A stretch of 64,000 nt of DNA from Leptolyngbya sp. FACHB-60 (lineage in GTDB: Bacteria; Cyanobacteriota; Cyanobacteriia; Phormidesmidales; Phormidesmidaceae): contig NZ_JACJOX010000077.1 of assembly GCF_014695775.1 (NCBI RefSeq), forward strand, positions 1-64,000. Direction: 5' to 3'. Both the position numbers and the translations under genes were made by a program. The stretch's first letter is position 1. Every line of letters starts with the position of its first letter. Shown in pieces: positions 1-8,689 of the stretch. The notes below the pieces were generated by a model that saw only the letters and a list, made by a program, of their open reading frames with translations, was not told the DNA's origin and ran no database searches.

Positions 1-2105
1 CGCCTCCAGGGCTTGGGGCATCAACTCTGGAAACTTATCCGCTAAGGCCGAGAGGACCCGGGCTCGAGACTGCTCATCCCCCATCGCTTGGGCCGCCTCC
101 AGGGCTTGGGGCAACAGGAAATCTGGCAACTTATCGGCTAAGGCCGAGAGTACCTTGGCTCGATACTGCTCATCCCCAATCGCTTGGGCCGCCTCGAGGG
201 CTTGGGGCAACAGGAAATCTGGCAACTTATCGGCTAAGACCGAGAGGGCCTGGGCTCGAGACCTCTCATCTCCAATCGCTTGGGCCGCCTCCAGGGCTTG
301 GGGCATCAACTCTGGAAACTTATCCGCTAAGGCCGAGAGTACCTTGGCTCGATACTGCTCATCCCCAATCGCTTGGGCCGCCTCCAGGGCTTGGGGCATC
401 AACTCTGGAAACTTATCCACTAAGGCCGAGAGTACCTGGGCCCGAGACTGTTCATTCCCCATCGCTTGGGCCGCCTCCAGGGCTTGGGGCATCAACTCTG
501 GAAACTTATCCGCTAAAGCCAAGAGGGCCTGGGCTCGATACGGCTCATCCCCCATCGCTTGGGCCGCCTCCAGGGCTCGGGGCAACAGGAAATCTGGCAA
601 CTTATCGGCTAAGGCCGAGAGGGCATAGGCTCGATACTGCTCATCCCCCATCGCTTGGGCCGCCTCCAGGGCTCGGGGCAACAGGAAATCTGGCAACTTA
701 TCGGCTAAGGCCGAGAGGGCATAGGCTCGAGACTGCTCATCCCCCATCGCTTGGGCCGCCTCCAGGGCTCGGGGCAACAGGAAATCTGGCAACTTATCGG
801 CTAAGGCCGAGAGGGCCTCGGCTCGAGACTGCTCATCCCCAATCGCTTGGGCCGCCTCCAGGGCTTGGGGCATCAACTCTGGAAACTTATCGGCTAAAGC
901 CGAGAGAGCCTCGGCTCGGTACGGCTCACCCCCAATCGCTTGGGCCGCCTCCAGGGCTTGGGGCATCAACTCTGGAAACTTATCGGCTAAAGCCGAGAGG
1001 GCCTCGGCTCGAGACTGCTCATCCCCAATCGCTTGGGCCGCCTCCAGGGCTTGGGGCAACAGGAAATCTGGCAACTTATCGGCTAAGGCCGAGAGTACCT
1101 CGGCTCGAGACCAATCACCCCCCATCGCTTGGGCCGCCTCCAGGGCTTGGGGCAACAGGAAATCTGGCAACTTATCGGCTAAGACCGAGAGGGCCTCGGC
1201 TCGAGACTGCTCATCCCCAATCGCTTGGGCCGCCTCCAGGGCTTGGGGCATCAACTCTGGAAACTTATCCGCTAAAGCCGAGAGGGCCTCGGCTCGAGAC
1301 CAATCACCCCCCATCGCTTGGGCCGCCTCCAGGGCTTGGGGCAACAGGAAATCTGGCAACTTATCGGCTAAGGCCGAGAGTACCTTGGCTCGAGACTGCT
1401 CATCCCCAATCGCTTGGGCCGCCTCCAGGGCTTGGGGCATCAACTCTGGAAACTTATCCGCTAAGGCAGAGAGTACCTTGGCTCGAGACTGCTCATCCCC
1501 AATCGCTTGGGCCGCCTCCAGGGCTTGGGGCATCACCTCTGGAAACTTATCGGCTAAGGCCGAGAGGGCCTCGGCTCGAGACCTCTCATCTCCAATCGCT
1601 TGGGCCGCCTCCAGGGCTTGGGGCATCACCTCTGGCAACTTATCCGCTAAGGCTGAGAGGGCCTGGGCTCGAGACCTCTCATCTCCAATCGCTTGGGCCG
1701 CCTCCAGGGCTCGGGGCATCACCTCTGGAAACTTATCCGCTAAGGCAGAGAGGGCCTTAGCTCGAGACCAATCACCCCCAATCGCTTGGGCCGCCTCCAG
1801 GGCTTGGGGCATCACCTCTGGAAACTTATCCGCTAAGGCAGAGAGGGCATAGGCTCGAGCCCAATCACCCCCATTCGCTTGGGCCGCCTCCAGAGCTTGG
1901 GGCATCACCTCTGGAAACTTATCCGCTAAAGCCGAGAGGGCATAGGCTCGAGCCCAATCAGTTTCAACCGATTGGGCCACGTCCAGGGCTTGGGGCAACA
2001 GGGAATCTGGCAACTTACCCGCTAAGGCCGAGAGGGCCTCGGCTCGAAACGAATCATCCCCAATCGCTTGGGCCGCGTCTAGGGCTTCGCCCAAAGCTTC
2101 TTGAC
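1..2105 (-). repeat. Tandem 93/96-bp coding repeats (HEAT/Arm-like superstructure)
   Basis: About 22 consecutive units of 93 or 96 bp encode variations of ALEAAQAMGDEQSRA followed by LSALADKFPELMPQ. The two length classes differ by one codon (ELMPQ versus DFLLPQ). Neighbouring units are nearly identical in DNA sequence over most of their length and become more diverged near 1,860-2,105. This points to recent expansion or gene conversion inside the sensor part of the NLR. The array continues beyond base 1, so the total repeat number is not visible. Confidence 0.95.
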
Positions 2106-4188
2106 ACAATTGCGAGGGCAAAAGGTTAGCCAGAGCATTTAAGTTATTTGCCTTTTTTTTAGGGTCAGTTAACTGTCGTGCATAGGTGAGCCCCTGTTCT
2201 GGAGTCCAGAACTCTGCTCTCACTAGGGCGACTAAGAGGGATCCTGGAATATCAGACAAGCTATTCAACGAAGCAATGACTAAGGCATAGCGGCATTGCC
2301 AAACGATACTCTCGGGGCTCAAGTCTTTGTCTGCGGCCTGATCTGCCAACGTCCAGGCTTTACTAACATCATTGATAAACCCGGCAGTCTGCCCCAGCCG
2401 CTCACGGGCTGAATACCAGCCATTTTTGCCAGTCTCGTTGGTTTCACCCAGTAAGGCATGAATCTCATCGATCTGATCCGCCTGCTCTAGATGCCACACT
2501 AAATGTCGATGGATATAGCCATCAGCAGGCTGGGTCGGCAGTGTGTGCCATTGCCCAACCGTTTCTTGCTGCTGAGCGTAGCGGCTAAGCAATTGAGCAT
2601 GAGCATCCTTGAACTTTAACCCCAGTCCGGGCGGAAGCAGAGCGTTAGCATTCTCTTTGGGTGCAGCCTGCACTAAAAGCCGAGCCAACGTATGCAATAA
2701 GTCATGAAGACGATAGGTCTGGTGCTGGCTCGGCGTTAGTAACCCTTTCTTGCGTAGCAAGATCAGCGTCTCATCGGATTGCCATTCTTTAGCATTCCAT
2801 AGCGTTGTTACCATCTGCGGGGTAATGCTGGTATCTTCTGGCAACACCCCTAGCCAGATAAATCGTTCATAGGCCGTTGGGTCAGCCTCCCTCAATGCAT
2901 CAATACTAAGGTTGAGCGAGGCTAGCAAATTAGACCGTTTCAGCTCTTCTACATTCGGATCATCCAGTTCACTACCAATTTCTTTTAGCGCCTTCAGCCG
3001 ACTGTTTTCATCGGCTAGTTGAGCTATAACCCTCTCGAAGCTAGCTTTACCCCTGATTTGCCAACGATCTCTAATTAACCCAGCCGCTAATTCAAGGGCT
3101 AAGGGTAAACCTCCTAGACGATCTGCTAAGGCTGTTGCCAGCTCACGATTAGCGCCAAGCACATCACAATCTGGCAAGAGTATGTCTAATAACTCTAGCG
3201 ATTTTGCCTGATCCATCACCTTTAGATGAAACGGCACGCCGCGCTTTTGCGCAATTCCGTCATCCCGAGTGGTGATTAAAGCCTTACACTTAGGCCCACC
3301 TACTGCAAACAAGTTGGCATCACTCGTGCGCCATACATCATCAATCACTAATAAGGCTTGCTTCTCCTCTAGCAAGCTATTTAGGCGCTGTGAGGCTGTT
3401 TTCAAATCCTGAGTTGAGTATTGATAGTCTCCTAAAGCTTCCAGCCAAGATTTCAAGAGTGCTCCCAGATTGGGTTCTCGACCTAATGACACCCAAAAAA
3501 TACCATCAGCAAAGTAATCTTGAATATCTTTCTCATGAACCATTGCCAGGGCTAGCGTGGTCTTACCAATCCCCCCTAACCCCTGGATGGCACTTGTTAC
3601 TATTGTCCGTTGATATTCAGGAATGGAATTAAGTAATTGGGCTTTAAGAGGGCGGGTCACCTCTGGTCTATCAACATATTTATCAGGGAGCTCTGGCACC
3701 TGAAAGTGCTTGGTTAACTCAGGCCGATTGTAGTGATGATGAATAATATCCCCTAAATAGGCATCTCCCCCAACAGTGCCAATTGTTTTATTGTAGTTAC
3801 CTGTGTTCTCTTGGTGAATCTCTGTTTTTGTAGTAATGATCTCAGGTGGTGAAGAGGCTGTCTTAGTTTGATTTTTTTGCCCTTGCTTCTCTCGATATCG
3901 CGCCAAATCGACCGAATACTTCCAGCGATGCTGCACATCTTCTGGATGTCGTGCATCAATATCGACTCTACACAGCACCGATAATTGTGGAGATAAAAGC
4001 ACCCTAAGCAGTCTACTTATTAACTGCTCTTTTTCCACTTTGCTCTTAGGCAAAAGCGGTGTCTCCAGAAAAATTTCTAATACTGATTTTTCTTTTCGCT
4101 TTATGATTACCTGACATCCTGGTATCGCAGTCGCTTTTGCCAGATGTGCTTGTAATAATTGCAGAGGAGAAGGCGGGGAAGATGTCAT
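1..4188 (-). CDS. NB-ARC (STAND/NLR) protein with HEAT-like repeats, cut by the left edge
   Basis: The minus-strand frame is open from an ATG at 4188 to base 1 (1396 codons) and continues off the window. Residues about 195-480 form an NB-ARC ATPase: P-loop GLGGIGKTT (lysine about 209), kinase-2 LLVIDDVW (about 281) and GLPLALEL. A winged-helix/linker region follows, then from about residue 690 a long array of 31-32-residue helical repeats. The N-terminal 190 residues contain GNYNKTIGTVGGDAYL (130-145), which matches the C-terminus of the gene just upstream. In the STAND family, ligand sensing by the repeats triggers oligomerisation through the NB-ARC. The gene lies 38 bp after the small effector-like gene, probably in one operon. 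The frame is consistent at residues 209 and 1377, so no frameshift is evident. The real ligand is unknown. Confidence 0.93.
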   Translation of the reverse strand, partial: MTSSPPSPLQLLQAHLAKATAIPGCQVIIKRKEKSVLEIFLETPLLPKSKVEKEQLISRLLRVLLSPQLSVLCRVDIDARHPEDVQHRWKYSVDLARYREKQGQKNQTKTASSPPEIITTKTEIHQENTGNYNKTIGTVGGDAYLGDIIHHHYNRPELTKHFQVPELPDKYVDRPEVTRPLKAQLLNSIPEYQRTIVTSAIQGLGGIGKTTLALAMVHEKDIQDYFADGIFWVSLGREPNLGALLKSWLEALGDYQYSTQDLKTASQRLNSLLEEKQALLVIDDVWRTSDANLFAVGGPKCKALITTRDDGIAQKRGVPFHLKVMDQAKSLELLDILLPDCDVLGANRELATALADRLGGLPLALELAAGLIRDRWQIRGKASFERVIAQLADENSRLKALKEIGSELDDPNVEELKRSNLLASLNLSIDALREADPTAYERFIWLGVLPEDTSITPQMVTTLWNAKEWQSDETLILLRKKGLLTPSQHQTYRLHDLLHTLARLLVQAAPKENANALLPPGLGLKFKDAHAQLLSRYAQQQETVGQWHTLPTQPADGYIHRHLVWHLEQADQIDEIHALLGETNETGKNGWYSARERLGQTAGFINDVSKAWTLADQAADKDLSPESIVWQCRYALVIASLNSLSDIPGSLLVALVRAEFWTPEQGLTYARQLTDPKKKANNLNALANLLPSQLCQEALGEALDAAQAIGDDSFRAEALSALAGKLPDSLLPQALDVAQSVETDWARAYALSALADKFPEVMPQALEAAQANGGDWARAYALSALADKFPEVMPQALEAAQAIGGDWSRAKALSALADKFPEVMPRALEAAQAIGDERSRAQALSALADKLPEVMPQALEAAQAIGDERSRAEALSALADKFPEVMPQALEAAQAIGDEQSRAKVLSALADKFPELMPQALEAAQAIGDEQSRAKVLSALADKLPDFLLPQALEAAQAMGGDWSRAEALSALADKFPELMPQALEAAQAIGDEQSRAEALSVLADKLPDFLLPQALEAAQAMGGDWSRAEVLSALADKLPDFLLPQALEAAQAIGDEQSRAEALSALADKFPELMPQALEAAQAIGGEPYRAEALSALADKFPELMPQALEAAQAIGDEQSRAEALSALADKLPDFLLPRALEAAQAMGDEQSRAYALSALADKLPDFLLPRALEAAQAMGDEQYRAYALSALADKLPDFLLPRALEAAQAMGDEPYRAQALLALADKFPELMPQALEAAQAMGNEQSRAQVLSALVDKFPELMPQALEAAQAIGDEQYRAKVLSALADKFPELMPQALEAAQAIGDERSRAQALSVLADKLPDFLLPQALEAAQAIGDEQYRAKVLSALADKLPDFLLPQALEAAQAMGDEQSRARVLSALADKFPELMPQALEA

Positions 4189-4226
4189 TAACTCTTAACT
4201 AGCTTAAATGCCTTATCGAGAGAGGT

Positions 4227-4658
4227 TTAGAGATGTGCATCACCATGGACAACACCAATGACTTTGTTATGGTCGCCTTTGGTTTGTTGAGTAATGGTGT
4301 TAGTAATAACCTGTGAAACCATTTCCTCATCTTCACTCATCATTTCTTGGATCTCTGCTGCCAGAGTCTTATCTTCGGCTAAGAGCTGTTTAAGTTGAGA
4401 AATAAGAAGTTTTTGAGCCTCGCTATTATCCGGAGTTTGGGCTAGCTGCTCAGCAGCACCCTTAGCCATTGGTTTTGAAATTACTTTAGGCTGCAACTTA
4501 GACCATAACGCTTTAGCCTTTTCATAGGCTTGAGTGCCTAGAGTCGTTCCCATTGTCTCACTGAAGTGTTTACTGGCCGTATCTGCAACAGCCGATCCTG
4601 TCTTGAGCAGGTAGGGCAGAAAAGGGACCAAAAAAGCAGTTAGAGTTGCAGGATCCAC
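4227..4658 (-). CDS. Small helical effector-like protein with C-terminal amyloid-like motif (putative Bell-type NLR partner)
   Basis: This 143-residue product uses a GTG at 4658, which has GGAG 8 bases upstream; a TTG at 4673 is possible but has no ribosome site. The N-terminal 120 residues are predicted mostly helical, with a hydrophobic stretch at residues 8-20 (FLVPFLPYLL), and the last 16 residues are GDHNKVIGVVHGDAHL. The same motif occurs at residues 130-145 of the adjacent NLR (10 of 16 identical). Known bacterial amyloid-signalling pairs have this layout: a short helical, often membrane-active effector with a C-terminal motif, next to an NLR with the matching N-terminal motif. Assignment to the Bell-domain class is inference from layout and size; the motif match is directly visible. 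Confidence 0.8.
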   Translation of the reverse strand: MDPATLTAFLVPFLPYLLKTGSAVADTASKHFSETMGTTLGTQAYEKAKALWSKLQPKVISKPMAKGAAEQLAQTPDNSEAQKLLISQLKQLLAEDKTLAAEIQEMMSEDEEMVSQVITNTITQQTKGDHNKVIGVVHGDAHL

Positions 4659-4674
4659 TGAAATTGTCTCCAAA

Positions 4675-4736
4675 TATACAGCAAGGTGTCATATTCCTTG
4701 TAAACAACCCCGGATATCGGGCTTGACGTTTACAAG
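4675..4736 (-). promoter_or_regulatory. Putative promoter and inverted repeat upstream of the effector/NLR operon
   Basis: On the minus strand, TTTACA (4699-4704) and TGTATA (4675-4680) are separated by 18 bases and sit just upstream of the effector start, a plausible sigma-70-type promoter. The -35 region lies within one arm of a 9-bp perfect inverted repeat, CTTGTAAAC (4697-4705) and GTTTACAAG (4728-4736), which surrounds an inner CCCG/CGGG pair. The overlap of repeat and -35 suggests an operator, but no regulator gene is adjacent. Confidence 0.45.
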
Positions 4737-4740
4737 AGCT

Positions 4741-5529
4741 ATTCTATTTAACAACACAGGAATTCAAGTTCCGGATCTAGCGCTCTCTTTTTAAAGTTTG
4801 GCATGGGTGCATTCCATTGGGTGCAAATGAGTATAAGCACTCAGATGTCAAGCCCTGCCAGATAAGCGCTTCTAGGGTTTGTCTCAAGTCAAGACTTAAA
4901 AAACTGAGATGCACCCCGTCTGGAAAAAGGGGATCGTGCTTGGAATCCAGAATCATTTGTGCTTTTCAAACTTGATGTTGATTAGCATTCCCAGTCCATT
5001 CACTCCGTAGACTATTGGCCATAGTCTTGTGGACCTTCCACGTGGCTCTAACAACGCGACATTAGGTAGCGTTATTGCTCCATGATTTCGCTAGGCGCTG
5101 GAGGGCAAGCTGGGCTTTCTCTCTGGCCACCCATAAGGAGGAGAGGGAGCGCACTTGGCGTGATCGCGCCAATCGATCGGTAAAGAGCATAGGAGATGGA
5201 CTGTGGCGATCGCGCTTAAATATGGTCTTTTAGCGCACTTTCTACCCGCTCACCGAAGAGCCACATGCCTTTTCTAACCACTTGAAATTAGCGCTCCGCC
5301 GTAGAGAGTCTTAGTTCGTGGAGAGAGAGCGGGGCTATCGAGCAGCTCATGCGCAACGACGCCATAGTGCAAGGTATAGCGATAAACATCCCTTTTGATG
5401 GTGTAGTGAGCACGCAGTATATAGAGCGATATAGGAAGCGTAATGCTTCCACATCGAGCGTTTGAGCCTCCCCTATGGCACCTATGCCTATCGCTAACCA
5501 TCATGCAAGAAGCGACCGATTAGGATAAA
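4741..5529. other. Non-coding stretch, no supported gene
   Basis: About 790 bases lie between the effector/NLR promoter and the nuclease remnant. Short open frames exist (for example minus strand 5274-5504), but none shows a recognisable domain, ribosome site or cyanobacterial-like composition. The upstream half of the nuclease pseudogene may be decayed beyond recognition here. One GGCGATCGCG HIP1-like site is present near 5204. Confidence 0.5.
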
Positions 5530-5879
5530 ACGCCTGGGCTAAGCCATATCTACCGGCAAGATTCGTTACGTAATCATGAAGCGCCATTGAAAGTGCCGCA
5601 GAAGCAGAAGAAGCGGGCACTCTAAGCGCAAATCCACCTATGCCTTATGAAAGAGCTGCTCCTAGTTCCGGTAATCCCATTGTTCTTACAACAGTAAACC
5701 AGCAGCTCATCAAGGCTACGGGCACTGACTGCGACCCATCATATCCCAACGTCTGCATTCCCTCACCACCACCAGATCTCGACTGCCCTGACATCACCCA
5801 CCGCAACTTCACTGTTACAGGCGATGACCCACATGGCTTTGATGGCGATGCCGACGGTCTTGGCTGTGAGGCCCGATGA
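5530..5879 (+). pseudogene. Remnant of a staphylococcal-nuclease-like protein with excalibur tail
   Basis: The 3' part (ATG at 5640, 79 codons) encodes PPPDLDCPDI and DDPHGFDGDADGLGCE, the calcium-binding excalibur-type tail found at the end of secreted SNase-like proteins. In-frame codons just upstream (5580-5639) read IESAAEAEEAG, like the last helix of an SNase domain, but a TGA at 5577 blocks that frame. The preceding frame reads GLSHIYRQDSLRNH, like the nuclease segment before that helix, so a frameshift is likely near 5575. No catalytic part is seen further upstream. It may survive as a short excalibur peptide, but a decayed gene is more likely. Confidence 0.5.
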
Positions 5880-6103
5880 TGATGAAAGATAAACCACGTA
5901 TTCGATGGAAGCGCCTCGCCTGGTGCGTTGCTCCTGTAGCCGCTTTTGTTAGCGGCTTCATGCTCTACGTTCAACTTACTACTAAAGGAACAGCATCAGC
6001 ACGGTGCGTGATTATTCGTGCTGATCAGACGATCGTTAAAGGAACGGGAGCTGAGTGCTGGAAAGTACAGCCCGAGAACCAAGTAGTGAGATTTAAGCAG
6101 TAA
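5876..6103 (+). CDS. Small single-pass membrane protein, unknown function
   Basis: A 75-residue product starts with an ATG that overlaps the stop of the preceding excalibur frame by 4 bases. Basic residues (KDKPRIRWKR) precede one hydrophobic segment at about 15-32, giving a signal-anchor-like topology. The C-terminal part contains TIVKGTGAEC, which resembles LIKATGTDC in the preceding peptide, so the two small frames may share ancestry or a partner. I do not recognise a family. Confidence 0.45.
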   Translation: MMMKDKPRIRWKRLAWCVAPVAAFVSGFMLYVQLTTKGTASARCVIIRADQTIVKGTGAECWKVQPENQVVRFKQ

Positions 6104-6239
6104 GGTAATGAGCATTCAGGATCAGAACATTGTCCTTATATAAACAAGAAACAATTTACTTTCCTCAAACACGTTCACTACTTAGAAATAATTAACGCTT
6201 ATGATCAACATCTTTTAGAATGTCTCCACCCTTATTTGA

Positions 6240-8192
6240 TTAAGGTTCATTGGATATCCAGCTACTAGGGATAAGAGCATTTCCATCGCGCCATCGCTCT
6301 ACTATAGCTTCCTGGTACCAATCCTCCGCAATATCAGCATGCTCTGTGATAATGATTTGAAAATCGGGATGAAGTTCGTTCACAACATCACGTATAAGTT
6401 CAAACATTCTTAGAACTGCTAACCTGTCTTCACTCTCAATATTTCTCAGCGAGCTTTCAACCTCTTCCTCGGCAGGATAATACACCTGCGAAGGTTGATC
6501 TAAAAATAGAAAACGTGGAACCGGCCTCGACTTACGGACAAACCACGAGTGCAAAGCAAGATGAGCTATGAGATGACAGCCTAACCAATTAGCACCGCTC
6601 CCCATACGGTCCATCCGTATAGGTCCAGTAGCTACATCTGCAATTATCTGTAAATGACGAAGGTCCAAGCGGAATGGGTTTCCTCGATGCTCAAGCACAA
6701 GTCGCTCGGCCCATTCAGTTAGAGATCGAGCAATAAAGGACAGAATGGAATCTAGTCTCTCTTGAATCATCTCATCACTAAGATCTCTTTCCAACAGCTC
6801 AATGTCCTGCTGAAGTTGGGCGAGTTCGTTTCGAAGCTCAGAGTTATCAGCAACCTGCGGAAGGGTTTCAAGAAACAAACTTATCCGCCCAAGCACATAA
6901 GCTCGGCGAGAAGCTCCATCGCGTAGTTGCATTAACCTATCATCATTGCGTTGTAAGGCTTCGAGAGCATTTCGATTTTCCTGCCAACGTCCCTTTGTGT
7001 CGCTAATCCGCTGCTCTTGCTCAATTATTAATGCTGCTAAGCCTGGCGTATGCCTTGTAACGCGGGCGAGTTGTTCCGATGCTCGATCCAGCTCTACTGA
7101 TAACGTTTCGGTTGATGGAAGGAGCTCTGTTGTAGGCTGATCACACAGGGGACAGCACGGCGTGTCTGAATTATTCGTGAAAAGATTTAGGCTTCTTAGC
7201 CTCGAGACCTGCTCAGTAATTTCTCGGGTGTAACCATTCTCTTCAGAAAGCAGTGCTTTCATAGCACTGAGTTCGTCTTGAGACCGAGTTAGTAGCTGGC
7301 GCAAACTGGCTCGCTCATCGTTTAGTCTTGTAAGCTCTTCTTGATCCGAACTTTGCTCGTAGCGGATGAGTTGCTCCTCGGGTGAAGCAGTTGCCGCTCT
7401 TTGTAGCGTTTCAACAGCTGACGCCCAGGAATCTGGTGCCAAATCTGGCTCCAAAAGCCCTGCGGCTCGTCCCTCTGTAAGTAGGTTTGCCGCTTCACTG
7501 AGCCCGCCATCAGCCACAGCTTCTAATCGAGATAAAGTGCGCTCTTTATCTCTCTGTTGTTGGCGCAGCGCTCTTAGTCGCGCCTTATTAGCAACGTAGT
7601 CGTCATCTACAGCTCCTAAAAAGTAGGGCAATGTATCTTTGATCGCCTGTGCCGTCCAATTATCGCCCTGATTGTGAAACAAAAAGCCTGGCTGACTAAT
7701 CTCATTTTGAGGCTGAAATGAGAACGCGAGCGCGTGTCGAAGCGTTGCAGTAATTGGTGACCGAGTCTGTCCCTCGGGAGGCTCATGAATGCTGAGTGCA
7801 AGACCAGTGACATTTTTAATTCTTGCAACAACAGTATCAATATTAGTCGTAACAGAGATTTCGTTTATAGCAGGAATAGTTATCGCTGAACCTACCAAAT
7901 AGTAGACGCCCGAGTTGCTAGCTCGGCCAGTATCCGGTGCGCGTCGCGCAATGAAATGCTCTGCGGAACCATCTGTGATTCGCAACGCATACCAAAGCAC
8001 GCTGTTCCGAATGATTCCTTCAGGAACATTGCATGATGAACTTCCGAGACAATAGTCTACAACATGAATAAGAGCCGTTTTACCAGTTTCTGAATCACCC
8101 GTAATAATATTCATTCTCCCAGGGCGAAGCGATAAGACACGCCGCTCACCGCGTCTGGAATATAGGACAATATCAAGTATCTGAATACTCAA
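6240..8192 (-). CDS. ABC-3C system ATPase (DUF3732-like)
   Basis: The 650-residue protein begins with a P-loop (ITGDSETGKTALIHVVDYCLG, residues about 30-50, here quoted only in part as GDSETGKT) and ends with a FLDQPSQVYYP Walker-B-like motif near residue 570, flanking a long coiled-coil centre that includes a CPLCD zinc-hook-like motif near 350. This is the SMC/Rad50-like plan of the ATPase in ABC-three-component conflict systems. The start is a TTG overlapping the stop of the middle-component gene by 4 bases, with a G-rich site upstream, so translation is probably coupled. The protein should act as an NTP-dependent switch for the nuclease-like partner at 8686-9891. Confidence 0.85.
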   Translation of the reverse strand: MSIQILDIVLYSRRGERRVLSLRPGRMNIITGDSETGKTALIHVVDYCLGSSSCNVPEGIIRNSVLWYALRITDGSAEHFIARRAPDTGRASNSGVYYLVGSAITIPAINEISVTTNIDTVVARIKNVTGLALSIHEPPEGQTRSPITATLRHALAFSFQPQNEISQPGFLFHNQGDNWTAQAIKDTLPYFLGAVDDDYVANKARLRALRQQQRDKERTLSRLEAVADGGLSEAANLLTEGRAAGLLEPDLAPDSWASAVETLQRAATASPEEQLIRYEQSSDQEELTRLNDERASLRQLLTRSQDELSAMKALLSEENGYTREITEQVSRLRSLNLFTNNSDTPCCPLCDQPTTELLPSTETLSVELDRASEQLARVTRHTPGLAALIIEQEQRISDTKGRWQENRNALEALQRNDDRLMQLRDGASRRAYVLGRISLFLETLPQVADNSELRNELAQLQQDIELLERDLSDEMIQERLDSILSFIARSLTEWAERLVLEHRGNPFRLDLRHLQIIADVATGPIRMDRMGSGANWLGCHLIAHLALHSWFVRKSRPVPRFLFLDQPSQVYYPAEEEVESSLRNIESEDRLAVLRMFELIRDVVNELHPDFQIIITEHADIAEDWYQEAIVERWRDGNALIPSSWISNEP

Positions 8193-8689
8193 GGTGCAAC
8201 CCCCCAGAGAGCCATAACAGTCACATAGTCACCGTTGGAAGCAAACCATTTACCAACGAACTTAGCTTTCAACATGCAGGTTCTCACTTCATCCGAAGAT
8301 TGGGCTAAAAAGCGCGTCATTGTTCGAGGTCGAGGGGCCGCGATAATGAAAGAATTGGAAACCTCAATTATTTGACCGTTAGCACCAAATAATACCCCTT
8401 CTTTGAGAAGTGGTACCAATGATATTGCCCGTTCAGTAAAGCGAACATGAACGTGTGGATTCTCTCCAATCCAAGCTGCTAGAGATGTGCTGATTGATCG
8501 TGGTAAATTTTCTCGCGTGACCTTGTGAAGGATTACTGGCATAGCAACAAACAGCAATGGGTATGGCATTCCTTGTTCGTTAACACTTCCATACCCATCA
8601 GCACATGCCCAAATAAGTGAAGCAAGAAATGCTGGATTTAGAAGTCGCGCTTGTTCAATTGGTCTCTCTGGCCACAAAGAAGTACTCAT
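8189..8689 (-). CDS. ABC-3C system middle component
   Basis: This 166-residue product overlaps both neighbours by 4 bases in a tight three-gene operon. It opens with RPIEQARLLNPAFLASLIWACADGY and is rich in helices, the usual look of the middle component that lies between effector and ATPase in ABC-three-component systems. In that family it is thought to bridge sensor/effector and ATPase. No catalytic motif is visible. Identification rests on size, position and overall sequence character. Confidence 0.75.
   Translation of the reverse strand: MSTSLWPERPIEQARLLNPAFLASLIWACADGYGSVNEQGMPYPLLFVAMPVILHKVTRENLPRSISTSLAAWIGENPHVHVRFTERAISLVPLLKEGVLFGANGQIIEVSNSFIIAAPRPRTMTRFLAQSSDEVRTCMLKAKFVGKWFASNGDYVTVMALWGVAP

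Noticed and set aside
155..1852. Plus-strand open frames of about 155 codons in the repeat region
   Set aside because: They are antisense reflections of the highly biased NLR repeat sequence, with no ribosome site or domain.
1..2105. Regular repeats that could suggest a CRISPR array or non-coding minisatellite
   Set aside because: The period is a multiple of three, there are no unique spacers, and the minus strand encodes one continuous repeat protein joined in frame to an NB-ARC domain.
5274..5504. Minus-strand 76-codon frame
   Set aside because: Low-complexity, unlike any protein family, without ribosome site or partner gene.
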